Positions 1 to 7,440 of a stretch of DNA of 12,500 nt are shown here, one piece after another. The notes beneath the pieces are model-generated. The model made no database searches, was not told where the DNA came from, and saw only the letters and a list, made by a program, of their open reading frames with translations. The translations under genes were made by a program, and so were the position numbers. The stretch's first letter is position 1. Every line of letters starts with the position of its first letter. The stretch lies in NCBI RefSeq assembly GCF_042767895.1, contig NC_091552.1:11374586-11387085 (forward strand), read 5' to 3'. The stretch is from Penaeus vannamei (lineage: Eukaryota > Arthropoda > Malacostraca > Decapoda > Penaeidae).

Positions 1-213
1 TCATTACTATTGTTATTGTTGTCATTATTATTGTTATCGTTATTGTTATTGTTTTAGTAGTTGTTACTGTTATTGTTATTATGGTCATTATTATTTTTCC
101 TTTTCTTTTATTATTATTATTGTTATTGTTGTTATTTTATTGTTATTATCATCTTCATTATTATGATTATTTATATTATTTTTATTATTATTACCATTAT
201 TATTATTGTTTTA
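1..213. repeat. Interrupted TTA/TTG trinucleotide tract
   Basis: The tract is built from TTA, TTG and TCA triplets with occasional phase slips and T-runs, for example near 106-112. It has almost no G outside the TTG triplets. It begins at the window edge, so its true left end is not visible. It reads as an old, mutated AAT-class microsatellite. The 60-residue frame over it is Leu/Tyr-rich repeat translation, not a protein. Confidence 0.85.
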
Positions 214-345
214 TAAAGAAGGAGAGTGAGGGAAAGAGAGGGAAAGAGAGTGAGAGAGAGTGAGAGAGAGAGAGAGGGAGAGAGAGGGAGAGAGACAGCG
301 AGAGAGCGAAAGAGAAAGAAAAAGAGAAAGAGAAGAAAAAATAAG
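214..345. repeat. Impure GA/GAAA purine tract
   Basis: GAGA dinucleotides are mixed with GAGT, GGGA and, towards the right, AAAG units. The tract joins the trinucleotide tract on the left without a complex spacer. The + strand is nearly all purine. Arg-Glu frames across it come from the repeat alone. Confidence 0.85.
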
Positions 346-592
346 TCAATTACAAATTACCGATTTCCACCATCTTAAGAATCCGCCCCCAAGGAAGAAA
401 CGGATGACAAATCACAAAACAATCAATCTTTTTTCTCTCTCTCTTTTTTTTCTCTCTCCTCCGTGTGTATGCGATATCTCCGAACTAATGTATGCAGGAT
501 GGTTTGGCAACAGTGACTGTGCATAATGAGTCCTTTTCCGCTTCTTGTTTGGTCTGGGCTTTTGTGAAGGAAGACTTGACAAATTTGTTTAA
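346..592. other. Non-repetitive island with a splice-acceptor-like motif
   Basis: This is ordinary sequence with one internal T/C-rich patch (about 428-461). That patch is followed by aactaatgtatgcag ending at 497, which resembles a 3' splice site. The open stretch behind it (frame of the ATG at 492) has mixed amino-acid composition for about 33 residues before it runs into the poly(T) tract. No matching donor or second exon is evident, so I do not call a gene. Confidence 0.5.
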
Positions 593-637
593 TTTTTTTT
601 TTTTTTTTTTTTTTTTTTTTGGGGGGGGGGGGGTTGG
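593..637. repeat. Poly(T)28-poly(G)13 junction
   Basis: Twenty-eight T (593-620) pass directly into thirteen G (621-633), then TT and GGG. Two long homopolymers touching with no spacer are unusual. Both lengths are the kind most affected by polymerase slippage and by sequencing or consensus error, so the counts should be treated as approximate. Confidence 0.9.
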
Positions 638-860
638 GACGCGTGTGTTTGCGCTGCGGAAGGATACGGGCGGGACGGGGGTCCTGTGGGGGGTGGCGGG
701 GATATTCCTTTAATTGTGTATGTCGTTGGGTATTTCTACGTTTGCGGATTTTGCTTCTGTTTTTTTGTTATTATTTTTTTTTATTGGGGGTTGGGTGGAA
801 GCGCACGTTGCAATCGCGAGCATGAATTGTATGTGTAAGCGCCCATGCACGCTTGCATGC
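638..860. other. G/T-rich island without a recognisable feature
   Basis: The left part is G-rich (several GGGG runs, 655-705). The middle is T-rich, with a run of about nine T at 773-781. A small hairpin, catgca (844-849) and tgcatg (854-859) with a 4-nt loop, sits just before the AC-rich array. I see no gene here. Confidence 0.5.
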
Positions 861-1045
861 TTTTAGACACACGCACGCACACGCACATGCATACGCACGC
901 ACATACACACGCACATGCGTACGAACGCACACGCACATGCATACACACGCACACGCACATGCATACACACGCACACGCACATGCACGCACACATGCACGC
1001 GCACACGCACACGCACACGCTTACTCACACGCACACACACACACA
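861..1045. repeat. Degenerate ACGC/ATGC/ATAC array
   Basis: The sequence is almost strictly alternating purine-pyrimidine: ACGCAC, ATGCAT, ATACAC and similar blocks. A 22-bp unit beginning acgcacatgc is present as two perfect adjacent copies (931-952 and 953-974). A near copy at 881-902 differs by one base. The variation is mostly transitions, so the alternation survives. It forms the left, most diverged part of a graded array that ends in pure (AC)n. His/Thr and Cys/Val frames on either strand are artefacts of the repeat. Confidence 0.85.
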
Positions 1046-1177
1046 CGCGCGAACACACACACACGCGAACACACACACACACACACACGCGAACACACAC
1101 ACACACACACACACACGCGAACACACACACGCGAACACACACACACGCGAACACACACACGCGAACACACACACGCG

Positions 1178-1180
<3 letters not shown>
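1046..1180. repeat. 14-bp CGCGAAC-(AC)n minisatellite
   Basis: The block cgcgaac recurs about eight times (starts near 1048, 1064, 1089, 1116, 1130, 1146, 1160, 1174), separated by runs of AC. The last four spacings are 14, 16, 14 and 14 bp. The unit is therefore cgcgaacacacaca, with length changes of two bases from AC slippage. It lies between the degenerate ACGC block and the pure AC tract. Confidence 0.85.

Positions 1181-1265
<85 letters not shown>
1179..1265. repeat. Perfect (AC)~43 microsatellite
   Basis: An uninterrupted AC dinucleotide tract of about 87 bp ends the graded array. A 21-bp spacer (1266-1286) separates it from the following (AG)n tract. Length polymorphism and Z-DNA potential are expected for such a tract. 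Confidence 0.97.
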
Positions 1266-1270
<5 letters not shown>

Positions 1271-1283
1271 AGACAAGGACAGG

Positions 1284-1286
<3 letters not shown>

Positions 1287-1361
<75 letters not shown>
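1287..1361. repeat. Perfect (AG)37 microsatellite
   Basis: An uninterrupted AG dinucleotide tract of about 74 bp. It is a mirror repeat with a pure purine strand, so intramolecular triplex (H-DNA) is possible in principle. Confidence 0.97.
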
Positions 1362-1362
<1 letters not shown>

Positions 1363-1860
1363 GAGAAAGCCCATCCGCCCTTATCTAATTCATCCACCTC
1401 CCTTATCTATTCATCTGCATTCCCTGATGATCGCGTCCCCGTTGTTGTATGCCCCGGTAGCCCCCTTATCAGTGACACGAAGCAAGTATTGAATTATAGA
1501 GTAGTCCCTTCGCGTAGCCGATAATTAAACGATAGTCTTACACCTCACGGCTCTCCCCGCGGGCCCATAGCCTCATAAGGGGAGGGTGTGGGTCCCGTCG
1601 CCATGTCCGAAGTCCCCATCGGAAGGGAACGGGATCGTCGACCTTAAGGGCAGGCCGTCCGCGCGGGTTAATTTCCGTCGATATCTCCCTCCGTCTGCTC
1701 GACCCTCGATCTAATCCCCCTAAATAGGACCTTGCTGGTTTACACGACCCGGTTTTATGTGGGTTCCTCGGGGTGGGTCGTCGAGGGCAAAGCGCTCCCG
1801 GTGGGCGATGGGCGAGGGAAGGCGGGCAAATGGGCGGTGGGTGCTATTGGAGGATGGGGT
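1362..1860. other. Longest complex island, GC-rich, possible unidentified dispersed element
   Basis: This is the longest stretch without simple repeats. Between about 1545 and 1700 it is clearly GC-richer than the rest and contains several short dyads: ctcccc (1553-1558) with ggggag (1579-1584), tcccgt (1593-1598) with acggga (1629-1634), and tccga (1606-1610) with tcgga (1619-1623) nested inside. A CCCTTATCT word recurs at about 24-bp spacing near 1378 and 1402. No long frame of normal composition crosses it. It could be part of a dispersed repeat or the edge of a functional locus; I cannot name a family. Confidence 0.4.
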
Positions 1861-2085
1861 CTCTTTCTTTTTCTCTTTATCTCCTCTTTTTCTCCAGCTG
1901 TCTGCCTGTTTGTCTCTTTGTCTGTCTGCCTGTTTCTTTCTCTTTCTGCCTGTCTATTTGTCTGTCTGACTGTCTCTTTGTCTGTCTGCCTGTCTCTTTC
2001 TCTTTCTGCCTGTCTCTTTTGTCTGTCTGACTGTTTCTTTGTCTCTCTGTCTGTCGATCTGTCCGTCGGTCTTCGAGTAAAAAAT
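1861..2085. repeat. CT/CTG array with a ~60-bp tandem duplication
   Basis: The tract is built of TCTG, CCTG and CTTT words. Positions 1921-1980 and 1981-2041 are adjacent copies of one ~60-bp unit. They differ by three substitutions and one inserted T. A partial, more diverged copy precedes them (from about 1900). Frames through it encode Leu/Ser/Cys or Arg/Gln/Thr repeats and are not genes. Confidence 0.85.
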
Positions 2086-2353
2086 GGTATCGTTTCATCG
2101 TGGTAGACAGACATTTGCCACGAAGAAAGGGAAGGAGAATGAGAGAGGGGCGGGGGCGCGGTTGATATAAAAAGCGGCGCGAGAATTGATATCAAGAGAG
2201 AAATCAGGAGTTGGGGAAAAGGCACGAGGTGTATGGACGGAGAAAACACTTACACGAACGACACTTACATAACACAACGCAATACAACTCGACGCAAACA
2301 CACAATTGCAATGCCTTCCTTTATGCTTCTCCTCTCAGAATCACAAAATATCG

Positions 2354-2358
<5 letters not shown>
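2086..2358. other. Non-repetitive island with a TATA-like word
   Basis: Mixed-composition sequence. A weak inverted repeat, tcgtgg (2098-2103) and ccacga (2118-2123), lies at the left. TATAAAAAG occurs at 2166-2174, but no credible transcript or reading frame follows it. The right part (about 2245-2305) has loosely repeated CACTTACA and ACGACA words. No gene is supported. Confidence 0.45.
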
Positions 2359-2389
<31 letters not shown>

Positions 2390-2580
2390 GTGAGTGAGTG
2401 AGAGTGAAAGAGAGAAAGAGGTAGAGAACGAGAAAGAACGAGCGAGCGAGAGAGAGAGAGAGAGAGAGAGATGTAGAGAACGAGAAAGAACGAGCGAGAT
2501 AGAAAGGAAGAGAGAACGAGAGCGAAAGAGACAGAGAGAGACAGAGAGAGAACGAGAAAGAGAGAGAGAAAGAGAAGGGG
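2359..2580. repeat. Compound GA, TGAG and GAAC purine array
   Basis: It begins with pure (GA)14 at 2359-2386, continues as TGAG tetranucleotides to about 2401, then as AG/AAAG/GAAC words. A 26-bp block beginning gtagagaacgagaaag occurs at 2421-2446 and identically at 2473-2498, 52 bp apart, with a pure AG run between the copies. Confidence 0.9.
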
Positions 2581-2782
2581 GTGGATTATAGAGTTAAGAG
2601 GAAGGGATGGAAGTTGGAGAAGAGAAGGAAGGGAGGTGGAGAGGTGGAGAGGGGAGGGGTGTATACAAGCGGTGGATGCGGTCAAGCCATATTTGATCTG
2701 AAGACGGAGCGCGCGCGTGTGGTCAGGGGTGTCGTAGGTACGCTACAACACCACGCCAGACGCCAGACGTGTCTTGGCTGGA
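2581..2782. other. Short island with a 10-bp hairpin
   Basis: The left half is purine-rich with GAGGTGGA words. The right half is of normal complexity. An inverted repeat with 10-bp arms and one mismatch lies at 2728-2737 (ggtgtcgtag) and 2743-2752 (ctacaacacc), with a 5-nt loop. No gene is evident. Confidence 0.5.
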
Positions 2783-3480
2783 AGTAAAGAGAGGAGGAGA
2801 AGGGAGATGGGGAGGGAGAATAGAGAAGAAATAAAGAGAGGGGGGAGAGGGATAATGGAAGGGAAATAGAGAGGGAATAAAGAGAAGGGGGAGAGGGAGA
2901 ATGGAGGTGAAATAGAGAGAGAGGAAATAAAGAGAGGAGGAGAAGGAGATGGGGAGGGAGAATGGAGGGGAAATAAAGAGAGGGGGGGAGAGGGAGATAG
3001 GGAGAGAGAATGGAGGGGAAATAGAGAGAGAGGAAATAAAGAAACGGGGAGGAATAGGGAGATGGAGAAGAGATGGGAAATATAGAGAGAGGAAATAAAG
3101 AGAGGGGGAAAGGGAGATGAGGAGGGAGAAGGAGGAGGAATATAGAGAGAGGAAATAAAGGGAGGGGGGAGAGGGAGATGGACAGGGAGAATGAAGGGGA
3201 AATAGAGAGAGAGAGAGGAAATAAAGAGAGGGGGAAAGGAGATGGGCTTTCCCCATTCTTTTCCCAATCTTTGAATAAAGAGAGGGGAGGAAGAGGGAGA
3301 TGGAGAAGGGAAAAGATAGAAGGATATAATGAGAGAGGAAATAAAAGAGGGGAGGGGAGAAGGGAGATGGGGAGGGATAATAAGGAGGAAAACGGGAATT
3401 TGGAGAATAGGATAAAAGGAGGGGGAGATGGGAGAGAAAGAGGAGTAAATGGGAATTAGGAGAATTTGGAATGATGGGGA
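2783..3480. repeat. Degenerate purine minisatellite anchored on AAATAAAG
   Basis: Ten units can be marked by (A)AATAAAG near 2829, 2876, 2925, 2971, 3034, 3093, 3153, 3219, 3274 and 3339. Spacings are about 46-49 bp in the left part and 54-66 bp in the right part. A unit reads roughly: GGAAATAAAGAGAGG, then GGGAGATGG, then GGGAGAATGGAGGGG, then AAATAGAGAGAG. The long units carry the extra AAATAGAGAGAG block. One unit carries a pyrimidine-rich interruption at 3247-3271. The long minus-strand Ser/Pro/Leu frames across this area are repeat translation. Confidence 0.85.
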
Positions 3481-3658
3481 AGGGAGAGAAAATCAGGAGG
3501 AAAAATGGGGATTCGGAGAATATGTATTGAGGGAGAGGGGGAGGGGGAGGGGAAGAGGGCGGGAAAGGGAAAAGGAGGAAAAGGGGAAGGGGATGGAGAA
3601 CGAGAACGAGAAACAGAACGAGAACAAGGACAAAAAAACAAAAACAAACAAAGAGAGG
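3481..3658. repeat. Purine-rich low-complexity DNA
   Basis: G/A-rich sequence continues the preceding array without its unit structure: GGGGAGGG blocks near 3535-3555, GAGAACGAGAAC near 3596-3630, then A-rich CAAAAACAAAC to the GT array. Confidence 0.75.
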
Positions 3659-3754
3659 ATTTGTGTGTACGTGTGTGATTGGAGTGTGTGTGTGTATGTG
3701 TGTGGCGGGGGTGTATGTGATGAGATGTGTGTGGGTGGGGTGGGGGGGGGTGAG

Positions 3755-3853
<99 letters not shown>

Positions 3854-3855
3854 AA
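3659..3855. repeat. GT array with perfect (TG)44
   Basis: An impure GT/GTAT/GGGT lead (3659-3755), including a G-run near 3741-3750, passes into a perfect TG tract from 3756 to 3844 and ends with TATGTATG. As in the array at 861-1265, the diverged part is on the left and the perfect part on the right. Confidence 0.95.
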
Positions 3856-3984
3856 GCAAGTGCGGGTCCCGTTTTTGTAAACATGTAAACACTATCAGAA
3901 GGATGGAGAGAGAAAAATAAATAAATAAATAAATAGATAAATAAAGAAAGAAAGAGAAAGAGAGAGAGAAGGAAAGAAAGAGAA
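3856..3984. repeat. Short spacer then (AAAT)n and (GAAA)n tracts
   Basis: About 55 bp of ordinary sequence is followed by AAAT tetranucleotides (about 3914-3946, one AGAT interruption), then GAAA and GA words to 3984. Confidence 0.85.
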
Positions 3985-4263
3985 CCCAGAATCAACACAA
4001 ATCAATGAAATCAAGCTAAATACCCGCAGATATATTATGATTTATAAACACGCGTCCCCGTGCGTTCGTTCGTTCATCTCTCCCTTGTTTACGCGTCTTA
4101 ATAATATCACTTCGCTGTTGTTTATAGCTACGTTCGCTGCCGTTCCATATTTGTCTTTATCTCCCTCTTGTTTTTTTGTGACCTTTTTCCTCCCCCCCTT
4201 CTCATCCCCCCACTGGTTGACCCGAGGCTGACCTTTCACGGGTCTTGCGAACGCTATCCTCAT
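3985..4263. other. Non-repetitive island without a gene
   Basis: Mixed sequence with a short GTTC tetranucleotide run near 4063-4075 and a T/C-rich right half. Two overlapping frames of 64 and 73 codons on opposite strands show no recognisable motif and no supporting signals. I see nothing that can be annotated. Confidence 0.5.
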
Positions 4264-4838
<575 letters not shown>

Positions 4839-5361
4839 ATAATCCGCTGTCTTCGGTCTCCTTTCTGTCCCCTTCCCCTGTTTATTTTCTTTGTCCCTTC
4901 CTCCTTCGTCTCATCATCCCTCCAACCCCATTATCCTTCCCCCCCTCCCTTTATCTCCCCTTCCAATATTCCCCCTCTCATCCCTCTTCTCCGTTCCCCT
5001 TCCCTTCCTGCCTCCTAGTCCCTCATCCCAACCCTTCTTGCTCCCTTCCTTCTCTGTCCTTCACCTCCTCTTCCCCCCCTCTTCCCCCTCTCTCTCTTCC
5101 TCCCCATCCATTAACCCTCTCTCCCTCCTCCCTCTTCCCCTTGTTCTCTCCCTTTTCTTTTCTTCCCCGTTCTCATCTTCCCTTCCCCTCTCTCTCTCCA
5201 TCTCTCCTTCCCTCTTCCTCCCCCTTCCCTTCCCCCACTCTCCTCTTCCTCCCTCTTCCCTTCCCCCTCTCCATCACCCTCTTCCCCCTTTCCTCCTTCT
5301 ATCCCCCCTTTTCTTCCCCTCTCTCTCCCTCTCCTCTCCCTCCTCTCCCTCCTCTCCTCAT
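4839..5361. repeat. Long polypyrimidine domain
   Basis: Positions 4839-4920 are transitional. After that the + strand is nearly all C and T (CCCTTCC, CCCTCTCC and similar) up to 5361, with only scattered A and G. No fixed unit is visible. The frame of 162 Pro/Ser/Leu codons is low complexity. The polypurine domain that begins about 110 bp further on has the opposite strand bias. Confidence 0.9.
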
Positions 5362-5470
5362 GTGCCCCACGGAGAATGAATGAAGCTGCCGCCCGAATAA
5401 GGGAGAGTGAGCAAACATTCTCTTACCCAAAGTCGGAGGCGAGTGTGGGCGAAAGGCAAGGCGGTGCGTG
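5362..5470. other. Island at the pyrimidine/purine switch
   Basis: About 110 bp of normal complexity separates the polypyrimidine domain from the polypurine domain. It contains GAATGAATGAA and a GC-rich right half. No gene or strong dyad is visible. As the only complex sequence at the switch, it would be the loop if the flanking domains paired. Confidence 0.5.
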
Positions 5471-6150
5471 GTGGGGAGGAGGGGGGGAAGAGGAGGGGAG
5501 AAGGAGGAATGAGGAGGGAGAGGAGGGAAGGGGTGAAGGGAGGAGGAGGGAGGGAGGGAGGAAGGGAGGAAGGGAGGAGGGAAGGAGGAAGGAGGGAGGG
5601 AAGGAGATAAGGGGGGAAGAAAGGGTGAGGAAGGGGTGAGGGGAGGAGGGAGGGACGGGGAGGGAAGGGGAGAGGGAAGGGGAGGGGAGGGGTAGGTACG
5701 GGGTAGGATGAGGAGGGAAGGGGAAAGGGAGGGGGAGGGAGGGGGAGGGAAGGAGGGAGGAAGGAGAGAAGGGGAGGGAGGGAAGGAGAGAAGGGGAGGG
5801 AGGGAGGGGAGGGAAAGGAAGAGGGGAGGTGTAAGGAGGGAAGGAGGGAGAAAGGGTGGGAGAAGGAGAGGGAGGAAATATGAGGAAGAACGGGTAGGGA
5901 GAGAAGGAGAGAAGAAAGAGGGAAGGGAGGGAGAGAGGAAGAGGAGAGAAATAGAGGGAGATAGGGTAAGAAAGGAATGGAAAGGGAGGAGAGAGGGAAG
6001 CGGAGAGGGAGGAAAAAAGAGAAGGGGAGAGGGGGAGAGGAGGGTAGGGATGGGGAGGGAAGGAAGAGGGAAGCGAGAGGGATGGAGAGGGAAGGAAGGG
6101 AGAGGGACGGGGAGGGAAGGAAGGGAGATATGTATTACACGGGGAAGGAG
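5471..6150. repeat. Long polypurine domain (GGGA/GGAA)
   Basis: Nearly all G and A on the + strand, composed of GGGAGG, GGAAGG and GAGAGG words with local repeats such as GGGAGGGAGGAAGG. Many runs of three or more G make G-quadruplex formation plausible. Low-complexity Gly/Arg/Glu frames (+) and Pro/Ser/Leu frames (-) span it and are not genes. Confidence 0.9.
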
Positions 6151-6320
6151 GGAGGGAGGAAGAAAGAAAGAAAGAAAAAGAAAGAAAGAAAGAAAGAAAG
6201 AAAGGTTACAGGGAGACACAAGGATGAAGCAGAGAGATAAGACTAATAACGAAAAGCGAACGAAGAAAAAGAGGAAGAGACGAAAAACAAAAAAAGAAAG
6301 AAAGAAAGAAAAAAAAAATA
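6151..6320. repeat. (GAAA)n tract and A-rich purine DNA
   Basis: GAAA tetranucleotides run from about 6160 to 6203. A short mixed spacer (6204-6250) follows, then A-rich GAAA and AAAG words end in an A-run near 6310-6318. Confidence 0.85.
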
Positions 6321-6418
6321 GAAGGCGTGTCCAGGAAAATGGGCGGGATTTAGGAACGTCTAGCTGATAAGGGCGTCCGCAATGCTGGGAAATGGATAGT
6401 CGTGGCCATGTACAGCCA
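6321..6418. other. Short island preceding the 24-bp minisatellite
   Basis: Normal-complexity sequence containing an ATG at 6392 with G at -3 and +4. It opens a 122-codon frame running through the adjacent 24-bp array to a TGA at 6758-6760. Its first nine codons are outside the repeats. There is no evidence of transcription. Confidence 0.5.
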
Positions 6419-6809
6419 GTATCAATCGAAGCAAACAAAAAGATGTCAGTCGAAGCAAGCCATAAGATGTCAATCGAAGCAAACAAAAAGATGTCAGTCG
6501 AAGCAAGCCATAAGATGTCAATCGAAGCAAGTAGAAAGATGTCAGTCAAAGCAAGCAAAAAGATGTCAGTCGAAGCAAGCCATAAGATGTCAATCGAAGC
6601 AAGTAGAAAGATGTCCGTCAAAGCAAGCAAAAGGATGTCAGTCGAAGCAAGCAAAAAGATGTCAATTGAAGCAAGCAAAAGGATGTCAATCACAGCAACT
6701 GAAAACACGTCTATCACAGCAGGGAGAGGGATATCAGTCACAGCAAGCAAAACGCTATGATTCACAAACACAAGGATATTAACCCACAACAAGCAACAGG
6801 ATGTCAATC
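6419..6809. repeat. 24-bp minisatellite, about 14 units, open in frame
   Basis: Thirteen consecutive 24-bp units start at 6443 (6443, 6467, 6491 and so on to 6731), with a variant unit just before and decayed remnants to 6809. A typical unit begins atgtcagtcgaagcaagc. In the frame from the ATG at 6392 it reads as eight residues, MSVEASHK, MSIEANKK, MSIEASRK or MSVKASKK. The last three units are diverged (MSITATEN, TSITAGRG, ISVTASKT). Units alternate by type: 6491-6562 and 6563-6634 form a three-unit (72-bp) repeat. Because 24 is a multiple of three, other frames also stay open, including a minus-strand hydrophobic frame, so openness is weak evidence for coding. Replacement differences outnumber silent ones. 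I treat it as a satellite, not a gene. Confidence 0.85.
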
Positions 6810-6960
6810 ATCAAAAAAAAAAAAAAAAAAACTAAATAATTCATATCAAGCAAGCAAACAAAACATAACAAAATAAGAATAAAAATAAACAAACCAATAC
6901 TGCAATCAACACGATATCAAACAAGCAAGCAAGCAAAAAAAAAAAAAAAAAAAAAAAAAT
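6810..6960. repeat. A-rich tail with two poly(A) runs
   Basis: A19 (6813-6831) and A25 (6935-6959) bracket about 100 bp of A-rich sequence with AAGC and AAAC words. Two fragments, near 6846-6857 and 6912-6936, resemble worn copies of the 24-bp unit (ATATCAAGCAAGCAAA-like). The array thus seems to decay into this region. A retroposon tail is an alternative, but no element body or target-site duplication is visible. Confidence 0.7.
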
Positions 6961-7175
6961 AGGACACCGAAGCCGATCGACGCGCCAGAAGACGACGTCC
7001 CTCCTGCCTGATCAAAGCAAAAGCACAAGCCATGTTCCCGCAGCGGCCTCTGTGGGAGCGACGGGCCGTGCGAAGGCAACGAGCAGCAACAATTATCATT
7101 AGCGTTCAAGTGGCCCGTGTCTTTTCCGCGAGATAAAACCGCTCCCTCGATCTTCTGGGTATTGGCTTGCGGGAT
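6961..7175. other. GC-rich single-copy island
   Basis: Mixed, GC-rich sequence bounded by poly(A) on the left and G-rich satellite on the right. Two minus-strand frames of 60-67 codons cover it but run into the poly(A) tract as poly-Phe. No motif is recognised. It may be real single-copy sequence. Confidence 0.5.
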
Positions 7176-7440
7176 GCTGAGGGAGGGAGAGGGAGGGGTG
7201 GGGGAGGGGAAGGGAGGGGGGGGGGGGAAGGGGTGGGGGAGAGGGAGGGGGAGGTAGGGTAGGAGAGACTGGGAGGGATGGGTGGAGGGTAGGAGAGAGT
7301 GGGAGGGAGAGGGAGGGTTAAGGAGGGAGGGGAGGGAAGGGGAGAGAGAGTGGGAGAGGAAGGGAGGGAGGGGGAGGGAGGAAGAGAAGGGAGGGGGGTA
7401 GAGAGAGTGGGGAGGGAAGGCTAGAGTTAAAGGAGTGAAC
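7176..7440. repeat. G-rich GGGA satellite with a 30-bp duplication
   Basis: Dense GGGAGGG and GGGG words, with a G12 run at 7216-7227. A block around gggtaggagagagtgggagg occurs twice, 30 bp apart (about 7257-7280 and 7287-7310), with minor differences. Many sets of four closely spaced G-runs fit the G-quadruplex pattern on the + strand. Confidence 0.85.

Noticed and set aside
803..812. GCACGTTGCA also found at 8528 and 8802, upstream of AC arrays
   Set aside because: A few shared 10-mers are expected by chance among this much complex sequence, and the flanks do not match.
771..1524. Overlapping frames of 157-223 codons on both strands
   Set aside because: Thr-His, Cys-Val and Arg-Glu dipeptides from AC and AG repeats, open in several frames at once.
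2166..2205. TATAAAAAG with a possible initiator 28-39 nt downstream
   Set aside because: The initiator match is weak and nothing transcribable or coding follows before a GA tract.
3244..3254. GGGCTTTCCCC resembling an NF-kappaB site
   Set aside because: A single match inside a satellite; not supported by context.
2723..3892. 389-codon minus-strand frame
   Set aside because: It translates the (GT)n array and the purine minisatellite (Thr-His, then Ser/Pro/Leu). No domain or normal composition.
5299..6807. 502-codon minus-strand open frame
   Set aside because: It is Pro/Ser/Leu low-complexity over the polypurine domain plus the translated reverse strand of the 24-bp array; the openness follows from the scarcity of stop codons in such repeats.
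6969..6985. GATCGACGCGCCAG resembling GATCGGCGCGCCAG at 11514
   Set aside because: Similarity stops within about 14 bp; treated as coincidence.
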